Below, one piece after another: positions 1 to 9,219 of a stretch of 51,333 nt of DNA. Position numbers and translations under genes: made by a program. The notes beneath the pieces were generated by a model. It had not been told where the DNA came from, ran no database searches, and saw nothing but the letters and a program-made list of their open reading frames with translations. Numbering within the stretch: the first letter of the stretch is position 1; each line of letters begins with the position of its first letter. Source of the DNA: Gemmatimonadaceae bacterium (lineage in GTDB: Bacteria; Gemmatimonadota; Gemmatimonadetes; Gemmatimonadales; Gemmatimonadaceae). Location of the stretch: NCBI GenBank assembly GCA_025450815.1, contig JANWLO010000060.1, forward strand, positions 1-51,333, given 5' to 3'.

Positions 1-473
1 CCGTCGGCGTCGTGGAGCAGCCGCGACTCCACGGCACTTCCCGGATCGCGCTCGGGCATGTGCGTGCGTATCGCCGCGGCGACGCGCGCAATCTTTTCAC
101 GGGGAAAGCCGACGCCCGTGAGCACGGAGTCCATGAGCTCCGCGCCACGGTCCTGATGATCGACACCGGCCTTGGCCCACGGCGGGAATCCCGCCATGTC
201 GTGGAGATAGGCGGCGGCGAAGAGCACGTCATCGTCGTAGGCGAGGTGATCGCTGTCCGCGAGCGCCTTGGCGACCTCGTAGTCGCGCACCGAATGCGAC
301 GTGCCCCAGGCCGAGTGATGGAAATTCTGCTCGTTCAGCGAGCGAATGGAGTCGCGCCAACCAGCGTGGCCGGTGCAGGGGGCGCCGATGCGCTCTCGCG
401 CCTCGGCCGGACGCACGAGCGCGCCAGCGATCGCGACGAGCGCGATCACGGAATACCGGAAATCGATGGACAT
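1..473 (-). CDS. HD-domain phosphohydrolase-like protein, exported, 3' end cut by window edge
   Basis: This reading frame is absent from the ORF track because its stop lies beyond the left edge; I translated it by hand from an ATG at 473. It begins with a hydrophobic signal-like stretch (VIALVAIAGALV). It then shows the metal-ligand pattern of the HD superfamily: HSVRDYEVA, AAYLHDMAGF, VDHQDRGAEL, IRTHMPE and LLHDAD. Such proteins are metal-dependent phosphohydrolases; the substrate cannot be read from the sequence. An N-terminal export signal is less usual for this family. It lies 114 bp downstream of the SusD gene on the same strand, past a small hairpin, so it may or may not belong to that operon. 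Confidence 0.72.
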   Translation of the reverse strand, partial: MSIDFRYSVIALVAIAGALVRPAEARERIGAPCTGHAGWRDSIRSLNEQNFHHSAWGTSHSVRDYEVAKALADSDHLAYDDDVLFAAAYLHDMAGFPPWAKAGVDHQDRGAELMDSVLTGVGFPREKIARVAAAIRTHMPERDPGSAVESRLLHDAD

Positions 474-536
474 CGTTCCCTCTCCGCGGCAGGGCCGCGC
501 GTACGTACTACACGGTCGTCCGGTGATGCGAAACGC

Positions 537-556
537 GCCTCCGATGCACCGGAGGC
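537..556 (-). terminator. Small hairpin after the first SusD gene
   Basis: GCCTCCG-ATGCAC-CGGAGGC forms a perfect 7-bp stem with a 6-nt loop, 31 bp downstream of the SusD stop codon. On the minus strand it is followed by GCGTTTCGC, not a real T-run. It is at best a weak terminator or an mRNA-end stabilising structure. Confidence 0.3.
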
Positions 557-587
557 ACGCTCGCGTCACTACATCATAACTCCCTGC

Positions 588-1931
588 TCAGAGATTCGGG
601 TTGTTGATCCGCTCCACATTCGGAAGTGGGAAACAGGATTGGTCGCCGTAGACACCGCCCGACACGTATGGCGCGCCGGTGGCAGGGGCGAGCGGCAGGT
701 TGAGGCGACGGATGTCGCCCAGCCGGTGGCCTTCGAGGAAGAGCTCGCGTTTGCGCTGCTCCACGATCTCGGCCATCACATTGGTCGCTGTCAGCGTGCC
801 GGGGTTGAACGCCGGCTGATGCGCCGCCGCGCGGAGCGCGTTAATGATCGTCTTCGCCGCGGGCAAGGCGCCCGTGTTCACGTCGTTCTCGGCGATTATG
901 AGCTGCGCCTCCGAGTACTTTGCGAGCGTCTGCAGTGAGGTCGCGGAAGCATCCTTCCTGGGAAGCCAGATCGGCGTGAAGCCATCGGAACCGATTGGGC
1001 CGAGGCTGTCGACCGCGATTCGCGCGTCCGCCGTGTCTCCCGGATTGGCGAATGATGCCCTGTACCGGTTGATAATCGACGTGTCCACCGACGAGAACTG
1101 CGCTTGGAGAATGTCGATGTAGACGAGATTCTGTCGCCGCGTTGCCGTGGCGTCGTGATCGATGTCGACCTCGAAGCCGGGCGGGATCAGCGCCGCATCC
1201 GCTGCCGCGGCTGCCGAGTTACCGAGGTCGAGCTCCGTGCGCGCTCGGCCGAGCAGTGCGAGGTTCAGTGTGTTCGCATCGCTCGCGCGCGTGGCGGCCA
1301 CCACCGCCGTGTCGAATCGCGTCATCGCATCCGCGAAGAGCTGCGCCGGAGTGAGCTCGGGGCCGAGGTCCAGCGCGGCTGAGCACATCCCCTCGCCGAG
1401 CAGCACGAGGCTGTAGCCACCGTATGCTGAGGCGACGCCGATCAGCTGGCTGCGGTCCGGCACCTGCGCGTCCGTCCAACCCTCCAGGTGCGCCACCGCC
1501 ACATCATTCGACGCGCGAGCGACAGAGAGCGGCGTATAGACGGCTCCGTACTGTTGCGAAGTGCAGTCGTCGGTACCGACCGCATCGTCCGCGGTGACCG
1601 TGCGGCGATCGAGATTGAAATTGAGCGTAGCCGAGATTGCATTCCTTAGCTCATCCACGAACTCGCCGCTCGTCGCGATGTACTGGTTGAACGCGCACTC
1701 GAAATCGCCACGAGAGCTGTTGACGATGAGGTCCGCATTCTCCGGCGCAAAGACGCCGGGCCCGAGCTGCCCCGGGTTCGACTGCTCGAGGGTCGTGATG
1801 TCGTGGCACGCCACTGCCGCCAGCGTCAGGGCAAGTCCCGCGACCGCGGCGCGCGCCGCGAGAATGTACCTGCTGCCGCGGCGAGTGGACCACACCGCCC
1901 GCGACGCTCTCTTCATCTGTGAGTTTCGCAT
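588..1931 (-). CDS. SusD/RagB-family outer-membrane lipoprotein (pair 1)
   Basis: This is a predicted surface lipoprotein that caps a SusC-type TonB-dependent channel and binds the ligand before import. The N-terminus carries a signal peptide ending in a lipobox (LALTLAAVAC, then HDITTLEQSNPG), followed by the alpha-helical SusD fold with its typical C-terminal pattern ELFLEGHRLGDIRRLNLPL. At 447 residues it is on the short side for the family. The ATG at 1931 lies 2 bp after the SusC stop, so the two are surely co-transcribed. The ligand is unknown. The upstream D-aminoacylase-like gene, amino-acid permease and acyltransferase suggest peptides, D-amino-acid conjugates or peptidoglycan fragments rather than glycans; that is inference from context. 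Confidence 0.9.
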   Translation of the reverse strand: MRNSQMKRASRAVWSTRRGSRYILAARAAVAGLALTLAAVACHDITTLEQSNPGQLGPGVFAPENADLIVNSSRGDFECAFNQYIATSGEFVDELRNAISATLNFNLDRRTVTADDAVGTDDCTSQQYGAVYTPLSVARASNDVAVAHLEGWTDAQVPDRSQLIGVASAYGGYSLVLLGEGMCSAALDLGPELTPAQLFADAMTRFDTAVVAATRASDANTLNLALLGRARTELDLGNSAAAAADAALIPPGFEVDIDHDATATRRQNLVYIDILQAQFSSVDTSIINRYRASFANPGDTADARIAVDSLGPIGSDGFTPIWLPRKDASATSLQTLAKYSEAQLIIAENDVNTGALPAAKTIINALRAAAHQPAFNPGTLTATNVMAEIVEQRKRELFLEGHRLGDIRRLNLPLAPATGAPYVSGGVYGDQSCFPLPNVERINNPNL

Positions 1932-1933
1932 GG

Positions 1934-4900
1934 TCAGAAGGTCAGGTTGAGGGTGGCAACGAAACGGCTGAGCGGCGGAAGCACAGCCTGGTCCTGCGCA
2001 ATGAGGCCCGTCGGCACCTGATTCACCTCGGGATCCGGCCCGGTGTACTTGGTCCAGATGTGGAGCTCGCGAGCGGCGAGCGTGAACGACGCGTGCCGGA
2101 CTCCAGGAATGAGGTGATCGGGAAGTGAGTACGTCGCGGAGATCTCTCGCAGCTTCACGAAAGACGCATCCTGATAGAACTGGTCATCCTCCTGATTGAC
2201 GTAGGCGCCAACGTTGGCCTCCGCTATCAACAGTGGCGAGTACTTGGTCGGGTGATAGTTCATGTCGCATAGGCCGATCCCGATCAATCCCTGACAGCGG
2301 AGTTGGTCGACGGCGTTGGCCAGTCGATTGCCGTGCTTGAAGTCGACGAGTGCGTAAAGGCGGAGCTTTTTGAACAGCGTGAACGTGTTCGCGACGGAGC
2401 CCGTGCTCGTCGGTACCGCGGAGCCGATGAAGACGAACGGCGCGTTCGCGCAGTCGACCGGCGCGGCGCCTTTGCCGCCATCGCAGAGCACATTCGACGC
2501 TGCCCCCGTGGTGGGATCGATCGTTGCCGACACGACCTTCCGCGAAAAATAGGATTCGATGGGATTGCCGACGACGTTGGCCTGTCCGGCCGTGGTCACG
2601 AGCGACGGAATGCCGCCCAGACTGATGATCTTGTTCTTCGCCGTCGCGAAATTGCCGGTGATGTCCCAGGCGAAGTTGTGCATGTTGAGCACGTTCACGG
2701 TCGCCTGCAGCTCGATGCCGTGGTTGTTCACCTGGCCGAGGTTCTGGTACTGCGTGCCGGTGAATCCGAGCGACGGTGCGATGTTCTGTGCGACGATCTC
2801 GTTGGTCGTGTGCTTGTTGTAGTACGTGAAGTCGAGATGCACTCGGTGCCAGAGATCCGACTCGAAACCGGCCTCCAGCTCTTTTCCTCGTTCGGGCTTG
2901 AGGTCCGGATTGCCGAACGAGCCTGCCGTGAACGCATTGGAGCCCCCGGGCCCCTGCACCGGCAGGTAGGCGCGAAGCGCCGAGAATGCGAGTGGCGCGC
3001 GACCGGATTCACCGTACGCCGCGCGCAGCTTGAGCGAGTTGACGAAGCCCACGTGCCAGAATGGCTCCTCGTTCACGACCCACGTCGCGCCGAACTTGGG
3101 ATAGGTGATCCATTTGAACTGGTCGCCGAACGCGCTGTTGTTATCCACGCGCAACGCGGCCGTGAGGAAGAGCCGGTTGTTCCATCCGATCTCCTCCTGC
3201 GCGTAACCGCCGATCGTGGTGTTGATCGTGTCGCCCTGCGTGGACTGGATCGCCTTGGCGGTGCCGGAGACGGTGGTGATCCCGGGACCGGGGAATCCGA
3301 TGCCGCCCAGGAAGCTCTCGTGGATCCCCGTGCGGTACCATTGGCCGCCGAGTGACGTCGACGATGTGATCGACGGCGTGAGCGTGAACTTTGCCGTGCC
3401 GTTGTAGTCGAGTGACGTAACCGTCGTGCTCGTGAGCGTCTGGCCGATGCGGCCTGCCGCACCGCCGAGCGTGAACGGCGCGAGCTCCGGCGGCGCGAAC
3501 TTCTCGAGCCCTCGCCCGTCCTCGTTCGTGTAGTCCACTCCAACAATGGCTCGTTGCGTGAACCAATCCGTCGGACGATGGGTGAAGGTCGAGCTTCCCG
3601 TGAAGCGGTGGATACCGTCGCTGTTGTCGAACAGCGTCTGCGGCACCTCCGGGGGCACGTTCGGATAGAACCCGTCCGCGCCGGGAACGCTGAAGATGAG
3701 AGGGTGCGCGAACTCCGCACCGAGCAGCGCCGAGAGTCCGACGTCGACGCCCGTGTGGTAGGTACCCTGCACGTAGTTGAGACTCGTGCCGATATCGACC
3801 TTTGGCGTGGGCGCGAGATTCAGATTCGCGTGCCCGCTGAACTGCCGAATGGAGTTGTTCGGCTCGACGCCCTGGTCGTCTTCATAGTTTCCGGAGAGAA
3901 AATAGTTCGCCATGCCGAGTTGCCCGGAGAGCGATGCGTTGTACTGCCTCGCGTTGCCGGTGTTGAATACCGGCGTCCCAGCTTTCTCCTGTGCCGTGAT
4001 CGCATTGAAGCCAACGAGGTTGCCGTTGCCATCCGGGACGTAGTTGGTCTGAATGCGTCCCTCGGGATCACGGAAGTAGATGTACCCGTGCTGAATCTGC
4101 ACATCGAGCGTGGGCTTGGCCCCCCCGCCCTTCTTCGTGATGATCTGGATGACGCCGTTCGCCGCCTCGGTTCCATAGATCGTCGATGCCGCGGGACCCT
4201 TGATGATCTGGATGCTCTCGATCTCCTCCGGGCTAATGTCGTTGAGCCGCCCGACCACGCCAGCGTTCTGTGCGCCGTAGCCGCCGTTGCCGTTCGTCGT
4301 CGTGCCCCCTCCCACCCGATTGCTCACCCGGACGCCGTCGATGTAGATGAGCGGATTGTTGTCGAGACTCAGGCTCGACACGCCGCGGATGGTGATGTTC
4401 GGACTCGCGCCGAGGCGCCCGGTGCTGGGCGCGACGGTCACGCCTGGCGCGCGGGAGTTGAGTAGCGACCCCATGTCCGGCGCCTGCGACTCGGAGAGCA
4501 CTTGCGGCGCGTTCACTGACGACACGGCGTTGGGAATCTCGCGCCGCTGCTGCTCGCCCGGTGTTCCCGTGACGATCACCTCGTTGAGCGAGGTGGGTGC
4601 GCCCACGAGGACGAAATCGGCGGTGACTTCGGCATCAGCGGCCACGACGACCGTCCGGCGCTGTGCCACGTAACCGATTCGGCGGACGCTCAGCGTGACC
4701 GTACCGGGTGGGACGGCGAGGATCCGGTAGCGCCCGGCGGTATCGGTGACGGCGCCCAGTGGCGTGCCGTCCACGCGCACCGAGGCGCCTACCACGCCCA
4801 CCTTGGTACCCGCATCGGTCACCTGGCCAACGATGGAGGACTCGCGCCGCGCGGTTGCGGCAGTCGCGCCGTGCGGCGCGGTGCTCGCCGCGTGCGCAGC

Positions 4901-4990
4901 CGGCACGACGAACATCATCATGGCGGCCAGCGCAGTGCACTCCGCGAGCATGAACGCTCGATGCAGATGCTGACGTATTGTGTTTCGCAT
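1934..4990 (-). CDS. SusC/RagA-family TonB-linked outer-membrane receptor (pair 1)
   Basis: A 1018-residue outer-membrane beta-barrel that imports ligand in a TonB-dependent way with its SusD partner. The signal peptide (MMMFVVPAAHAAS) is followed by a carboxypeptidase-regulatory-like domain (SSIVGQVTDAGTKVGVVGA). The plug domain then contains the SusC/RagA signature around NITIRGVSSLS and LIYIDGVRV, and the barrel ends in LSRFVATLNLTF. The ORF track begins at 5590, but that extension lies over the upstream deacylase gene in another frame. The start MRNTIRQHL at 4990 has AGGAG upstream and leaves a 32-bp gap to that gene. It is part of the operon running down from 9043. Confidence 0.92.
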   Translation of the reverse strand: MRNTIRQHLHRAFMLAECTALAAMMMFVVPAAHAASTAPHGATAATARRESSIVGQVTDAGTKVGVVGASVRVDGTPLGAVTDTAGRYRILAVPPGTVTLSVRRIGYVAQRRTVVVAADAEVTADFVLVGAPTSLNEVIVTGTPGEQQRREIPNAVSSVNAPQVLSESQAPDMGSLLNSRAPGVTVAPSTGRLGASPNITIRGVSSLSLDNNPLIYIDGVRVSNRVGGGTTTNGNGGYGAQNAGVVGRLNDISPEEIESIQIIKGPAASTIYGTEAANGVIQIITKKGGGAKPTLDVQIQHGYIYFRDPEGRIQTNYVPDGNGNLVGFNAITAQEKAGTPVFNTGNARQYNASLSGQLGMANYFLSGNYEDDQGVEPNNSIRQFSGHANLNLAPTPKVDIGTSLNYVQGTYHTGVDVGLSALLGAEFAHPLIFSVPGADGFYPNVPPEVPQTLFDNSDGIHRFTGSSTFTHRPTDWFTQRAIVGVDYTNEDGRGLEKFAPPELAPFTLGGAAGRIGQTLTSTTVTSLDYNGTAKFTLTPSITSSTSLGGQWYRTGIHESFLGGIGFPGPGITTVSGTAKAIQSTQGDTINTTIGGYAQEEIGWNNRLFLTAALRVDNNSAFGDQFKWITYPKFGATWVVNEEPFWHVGFVNSLKLRAAYGESGRAPLAFSALRAYLPVQGPGGSNAFTAGSFGNPDLKPERGKELEAGFESDLWHRVHLDFTYYNKHTTNEIVAQNIAPSLGFTGTQYQNLGQVNNHGIELQATVNVLNMHNFAWDITGNFATAKNKIISLGGIPSLVTTAGQANVVGNPIESYFSRKVVSATIDPTTGAASNVLCDGGKGAAPVDCANAPFVFIGSAVPTSTGSVANTFTLFKKLRLYALVDFKHGNRLANAVDQLRCQGLIGIGLCDMNYHPTKYSPLLIAEANVGAYVNQEDDQFYQDASFVKLREISATYSLPDHLIPGVRHASFTLAARELHIWTKYTGPDPEVNQVPTGLIAQDQAVLPPLSRFVATLNLTF

Positions 4991-5022
4991 ACCCGAGCTC
5001 CTGTTGATGATGTACCTGCTGT

Positions 5023-6777
5023 TCACTGCGTCATTCCAGCGGTCTCGCGCCACCCTGGTCCCCGCACCACGCGCCCCGGCTTTGCCCCCGTGTGCTTCCC
5101 ATCCCGAATCACTTCGGTGCCGTTCACGAAAACTTCGCGCACGCCCGTCGACGCCTGATTCGGCTTCTCGTACGTGCTGTGCTCCTGTATCGTCGCGGGG
5201 TCGAACACCACGACGTCCGCGTACATCCCCTCGCGAAGCAGCCCGCGATCCTTGATCAGCAGGCGATCGGCGACGGCGCCGCTCATCTTCCGGATCGCGT
5301 CCTCGAGAGTGAGCACGTGCTCGTCCCGCACGTATTTGCCGAGGATGCGCGGGTACGTGCCGTACGTCCGGGGATGCGTGAACTCCGTCATGCTGTCCGG
5401 ATCGGGACCATCGGCATCGGTGCCGATCTTGATCCACGGCTGCTTCAGCTGCATCGCGACGTTCTCGTCGCTCATGAGGAAGTAGATCGTCCCGATGTCC
5501 TGATGCTCCGTGAGCAGCAGATCCATCACGGCGCCCTGCCAGTCCTTCCCCGTCGCCGCCATCACCTCCGACAGGCGGTGCCCCGCCCACTTCTTGTTGT
5601 CGGGGTTCGTGAAAGCCGTGAGCAGCACGCCCTCCGGCGTGGCGAGCTCACACAGACTCTCGGCGTACATCTTCGGGTGCGCGATGTCCTCGCGGATCTT
5701 CGCACGCTTCGCGGAGTCCGCGAGATTCTCGAACAGCTTTCCGTCCGCCGATGCCGACGGCGGGAGACAGGCAGCGAGCCCGGTGCCGCCGGCCGTGTAC
5801 GGATACATGTTCGCCTGCACATCCATTCCCGCCGCGCGCGCCGAATCGATCTTCGCCACTGCCTGTGCCGCCTTCCCCCAATTCCGTTTTCCCGCCGCCT
5901 TGAGATGATAGATCTCGACGGGAACGTGCCCTTCCTGCCCGATGCGAATCGCCTCGTCCATCGCCTGGAGATACTGATCGGCCTCGGAGCGCATGTGCGT
6001 GATGTACACGCCGCCGTACGGCGACATCGCCTTCGCGATCTCAATGAGCTCCTCGGTGCTCGCGTAGTTCCCCGGCGGATAGATCAGCGCGCTCCCCAAC
6101 CCGAACGCGCCATCCTCCATGCCGCGCCGCATCGCCGCGCGCATCGAGTCGAGCGCGGCCGGCGGCGCCGCACCCATGTGCAGCCCCATCCCGAACTCGC
6201 GAATGGTGCTCGCGCCGACGAACGAGCCGACGTTGGGCGAGATGCCATGGGCCTGCATCGCGCGCAGCCACGCATCGAATCCGTGCGCGCCAGTGAAGCC
6301 GCGCACCAACGCGAGCGTCGCGGTGTCGCCGGCGAGATCGGCGAGGGTCAAGTTGCTCACCGGCGCATACGTGTACGCCTCGCCGAGGATCTCCGTCGTC
6401 ACGCCCTGCGTGAGCTTGCCCACGTCGCGACCGTCGCCCGCCAGGAACTGGCCGCCGGACTGCCCCTGGATGTCGATGAACCCCGGCGCGACGACCATCC
6501 CCGTCGCGTCGATGCGCTTCGTTGCGCGCGCGTTGCCGAGCTGGCCGCGCCGGACCACCTTCACGATCCGGTCGCCGCGGATCGCGACGTCACCGTAGAA
6601 CCAGGCGTTGCCGCTTCCGTCGACGACCCTGCCGTTCACGATCACGACGTCGTACGCGGCATCGGATGCGGGGCTCGGTGCCGAGTTTCCGCCTCCTGAT
6701 TTCGTCGCGCTCGTACAGGCCAGCACCCCCGCGGCCGTTACCAGAACGATCGTCCCTTTACCAAGAAGCTGGAGCAT
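5023..6777 (-). CDS. N-acyl-D-amino-acid deacylase (D-aminoacylase)-like lipoprotein, metal site altered
   Basis: An amidohydrolase-superfamily protein of 584 residues resembling D-aminoacylases, which remove the acyl group from N-acyl-D-amino acids. The start at 6777 gives a lipoprotein signal (VTAAGVLAC, Cys21), so the enzyme is probably anchored in a membrane. Family features include VVDGSGNAWFYGDVAIRGDRI, the GVTTEILGE loop, YITHMRSE, PVEIYHLK and GTDADGPDP. The first metal-binding motif, normally D-x-H-x-H, is here IDIQGQS (Q104 and Q106), and the Cys-containing loop of classical D-aminoacylase reads LGEAYTY. It may belong to a divergent subfamily with another metal arrangement or substrate. 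The start is 3 bp after the permease stop. Confidence 0.82.
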   Translation of the reverse strand: MLQLLGKGTIVLVTAAGVLACTSATKSGGGNSAPSPASDAAYDVVIVNGRVVDGSGNAWFYGDVAIRGDRIVKVVRRGQLGNARATKRIDATGMVVAPGFIDIQGQSGGQFLAGDGRDVGKLTQGVTTEILGEAYTYAPVSNLTLADLAGDTATLALVRGFTGAHGFDAWLRAMQAHGISPNVGSFVGASTIREFGMGLHMGAAPPAALDSMRAAMRRGMEDGAFGLGSALIYPPGNYASTEELIEIAKAMSPYGGVYITHMRSEADQYLQAMDEAIRIGQEGHVPVEIYHLKAAGKRNWGKAAQAVAKIDSARAAGMDVQANMYPYTAGGTGLAACLPPSASADGKLFENLADSAKRAKIREDIAHPKMYAESLCELATPEGVLLTAFTNPDNKKWAGHRLSEVMAATGKDWQGAVMDLLLTEHQDIGTIYFLMSDENVAMQLKQPWIKIGTDADGPDPDSMTEFTHPRTYGTYPRILGKYVRDEHVLTLEDAIRKMSGAVADRLLIKDRGLLREGMYADVVVFDPATIQEHSTYEKPNQASTGVREVFVNGTEVIRDGKHTGAKPGRVVRGPGWRETAGMTQ

Positions 6778-6779
6778 GC

Positions 6780-8171
6780 CTAGACCGTGGTTGCGGAAGG
6801 AGGACCGAGACGCTCGTCGCGCCGCGAGCGCGCGCGCCACACGAAAAACGCAGGAGTGCCCAGCAGGACGACGCCAAGTCCTGCCGCCGCGCGCAGCGGC
6901 TGCGTGACGACAGTGTTGAGTACCAGCCCCGCGGCGGAGAGGACGAACAGCACCGGCGTGACCGGATAGCCGGGGACGCGGAACGGACGGTGCGCGTTCG
7001 GGAGTCGCCGCCGGTACACGAACACACTGAGCGCACCGAGCGCGTAGAAGATCCATCCGGTGAACACCACGAAGGTGAGCAGCTGCTCGAAGGTGCCGCT
7101 CACAGCCAGCACCGCGGCCCACAGCGCGGTGGCGATGATCGCGAACGCGGGAGTTCCGAAGCGGGCGCTGATGATCGCGAGCCGCCGGAAGAACACACCG
7201 TCGCGGGCCATCGCGAAGTACACGCGCGGCGCCGTGAGAATCAGCCCATTGGCGGCGCTGAAGATGGATATGAGAATCAGCGCGCCCACCACCATGCCGG
7301 CCGCGCGGCCAAGCACCACCGACGCTGCATCGGCCGCGATTTTCTCCGAATGCGACGCGGCGATGGGGCCGAGCGCCGCGAGATACGCGAGATTCACCAG
7401 CAGGTAGAGCCCGACGAGCGCCGCGGTCGCGACCGTGATCGCCAGCGGAAAAGTCCGTTGAGGATTGCGGGTTTCGCCAGCGGAGAAGGTGACGTATTGC
7501 CATCCCTCGTACGCCCAGAGCACGCCGATCATCGCCGCGCCCATTCCAACGGCGAGCGACGGCGAGAAGGACTCGGGCCAGTTGATCGCCGTCCCGCCGG
7601 GCGCTCGTCCGAACATGAGGAGCGCGGCGCTCAGGAGCAGCAACGCGCCCACCTTCGCACCAGTAGTCCAGTTCTGCAGAGTGGAGCTCTTGCGAGTGCC
7701 GCGAACGTTGATCGTCGCGATCACCACGATCACCAGCACCGACACGATGCGTGAGGCCGCGCGGCCGAGCGGGACGAACTCGGAGAGATACCCCGAGAAG
7801 GCGACGGCGAGAGTGGCCAGGGATCCACTCGCGATGACGAAAAAGCTCGTCCACCCGTAGAGAAAAGCCGGGAGCGCACCGAAGGTGTCGCGAATGTACA
7901 CGTATAGTCCGCCTGCCTCCGGCTTCATCGCACCCATCTCGGCGTACGTCAGCGCGCCGAGCAGCGAGAGCACTCCGGCGACGAGCCAAACGAGTAGCGC
8001 GGGCCCGCTCGCACCGCCTGTCTGTCGCAGCACAACGGCGGGCACGAGAAAGATCCCCGATCCGATGACGGTGCCCATGGCCAGGAGCGTGAGGTCGGTG
8101 ACGCCGAGCATCCGGCGCAACTCCGGCACGTGCGCCGCGGCATCCATCGGCGAATCGGTGAGGGCCGTCAT
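6780..8171 (-). CDS. APC-superfamily amino-acid permease
   Basis: A 463-residue inner-membrane transporter of the amino acid-polyamine-organocation superfamily. The N-terminus has the family signature (LTLLAMGTVIGSGIFLVP) with the glycine-rich broken first helix. About twelve hydrophobic segments follow, with a polar tail at the C-terminus. The ORF track extends it to 8939, but MTALTDSPMD at 8171 is the sensible start: its ATG overlaps the stop of the upstream acyltransferase gene as ATGA. Given its place between a D-aminoacylase-like lipoprotein and a GNAT acyltransferase, it probably brings the released (D-)amino acid into the cytoplasm. The exact substrate is not visible. Confidence 0.9.
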   Translation of the reverse strand: MTALTDSPMDAAAHVPELRRMLGVTDLTLLAMGTVIGSGIFLVPAVVLRQTGGASGPALLVWLVAGVLSLLGALTYAEMGAMKPEAGGLYVYIRDTFGALPAFLYGWTSFFVIASGSLATLAVAFSGYLSEFVPLGRAASRIVSVLVIVVIATINVRGTRKSSTLQNWTTGAKVGALLLLSAALLMFGRAPGGTAINWPESFSPSLAVGMGAAMIGVLWAYEGWQYVTFSAGETRNPQRTFPLAITVATAALVGLYLLVNLAYLAALGPIAASHSEKIAADAASVVLGRAAGMVVGALILISIFSAANGLILTAPRVYFAMARDGVFFRRLAIISARFGTPAFAIIATALWAAVLAVSGTFEQLLTFVVFTGWIFYALGALSVFVYRRRLPNAHRPFRVPGYPVTPVLFVLSAAGLVLNTVVTQPLRAAAGLGVVLLGTPAFFVWRARSRRDERLGPPSATTV

Positions 8172-9043
8172 GACGGCGTACTCGACCCCAGCTGGAGCAC
8201 GTAGAACGAACGTCCGCTCGACTGATCGCGATGTAGTCCGGACACAGAGTAGCCGTTCCGCAGCGCCCACTGGAAATTCGCGCGGATGGCAGCATGCCAC
8301 ATGGCGACGGTGGCGTGCGAAGTGACGCGCTGGATGTCCGCGGGGACCTCGATCAGCAGTGCGGCAGGCCGGTCGGGCGAATCCAGGTGCGCGAGTGCAT
8401 CGCCCGCGTGAGGATCGGGGGTGAGAATGAGGCGAGTGCGCGCGCTCATCGCCTCGACGGGCGACGAGCCATTCGAGCGAACGGACTCGGGGTTGGTGGA
8501 CCACGAGACGATGAGCCGGTCCGTGGCGAGGCCGTGGTGCAGCGGGCTCGAAGTTGTGCCGTACATGTTTTCGACGTATTCGACGACGCGAGCGCCCAAC
8601 CGATTGAGGTTGAGATGCGCGTTCTTCGCCATGAGCGGGTCGAACGTCCAGTAGAGGGTGGAGACGCCGCGTCGCGCCAGCTCGGCGCGCTGGTAGTGCT
8701 TGAGCATCCGTCCGACGCCGGCATTGCGGGCAGATTCGCGAACGCCGAGCGCGTGCGACCAGTGGACGATCCCGCCGTCTCTGATGCCGGTGAGGCCGAA
8801 GACGAAGCCGACCAGCTCTCCATCCGCGGCGAACGCGCCAGCGATGATGCCGCCGACGTGAGCAACGACGTGGAGGAGCGACGCGGGGATGGCGTCGCCG
8901 TATTCCTCGCCCCAGACCTCCTGCTGCAGGTCGACGCACGCCTTGAACTCGGCGAGCGAGACGAGGGGGCGAATGGTGATATCCGCGGCGGTTTCAGCGA
9001 CGGCGGCGGCGGGAGCTGGGGAGCGGGAGGAGTCGATGGCCAC
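8168..9043 (-). CDS. COG3375-type GNAT acyltransferase, paralogue 1
   Basis: A 291-residue cytoplasmic GNAT-fold protein starting at a GTG at 9043. Residues of roughly 25-190 form the acyl-CoA-binding domain, with ACVDLQQEVWGEEYG, GFVFGLTGIRDGG, the R-x-x-G-x-G loop NAGVGRML and TLYWTFDPLMAKNAHLNL. A shorter C-terminal part has VEVPADIQ-like and SGRSFYVL patterns shared with the paralogue at 16941-17819. In Geobacillus a GNAT enzyme encoded with N-succinylamino-acid racemase succinylates D-amino acids; I infer a similar acylation of an amino acid here. It is the first gene of the permease-deacylase-SusCD operon, with a GGTATACCAC site about 58 bp upstream. No acyl donor or acceptor can be proven from sequence. 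Confidence 0.82.
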   Translation of the reverse strand: MAIDSSRSPAPAAAVAETAADITIRPLVSLAEFKACVDLQQEVWGEEYGDAIPASLLHVVAHVGGIIAGAFAADGELVGFVFGLTGIRDGGIVHWSHALGVRESARNAGVGRMLKHYQRAELARRGVSTLYWTFDPLMAKNAHLNLNRLGARVVEYVENMYGTTSSPLHHGLATDRLIVSWSTNPESVRSNGSSPVEAMSARTRLILTPDPHAGDALAHLDSPDRPAALLIEVPADIQRVTSHATVAMWHAAIRANFQWALRNGYSVSGLHRDQSSGRSFYVLQLGSSTPS

Positions 9044-9100
9044 GATGCGCGGGGTGCGGGGACCAGCGGCTGAATCGCGGGACCAACATAGGACGCGGTC

Positions 9101-9111
9101 CGGTATACCAC
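9101..9111. promoter_or_regulatory. Operator-like palindrome CGGTATACCAC in divergent promoter region
   Basis: GGTATACC is a perfect palindrome between the divergent GNAT gene (start 9043) and the GntR-family gene. The same 10-mer GGTATACCAC occurs at 17906-17915 in the other divergent promoter region beside the paralogous GNAT. Short inverted repeats of the type TGGT...ACCA are common operators of FCD-type GntR regulators, so the adjacent regulator is the natural candidate to bind it. Confidence 0.55.
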
Positions 9112-9205
9112 AATGGTGGACCGTTCACGCCGAAACGGGCGGCTGACACGCGTCCCCCGCAGCGCGTCGCCGCTGCTTGCGCCATCTCCCCCTACCCCGT
9201 ATCGT

Positions 9206-9219
9206 TGCACGATCGTGCA
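9206..9219. promoter_or_regulatory. 14-bp perfect palindrome TGCACGATCGTGCA at the GntR start
   Basis: A perfect 14-bp inverted repeat overlaps the proposed GTG start of the GntR-family gene, and symmetry extends partly outward (18 of 20 positions). It could be an autoregulatory operator, or a small RNA hairpin over the start codon. Its half-sites do not resemble GGTATACC, so it may also be chance in GC-rich DNA. Confidence 0.3.

Noticed and set aside
12-938. Plus-strand ORF of 308 residues
   Set aside because: It is antisense to the cut-off HD-domain gene and the SusD gene, both of which have clear family motifs; the product is arginine-rich with no domain.
4991-5590. N-terminal extension of SusC-1 to 5590 in the ORF track
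   Set aside because: It overlaps the C-terminus of the D-aminoacylase-like gene in another frame; the real signal peptide begins at 4990 with a ribosome-binding site.
5092-6699. Plus-strand ORF of 535 residues opposite the D-aminoacylase-like gene
   Set aside because: It is an antisense shadow with Arg/His-rich composition and no domain.
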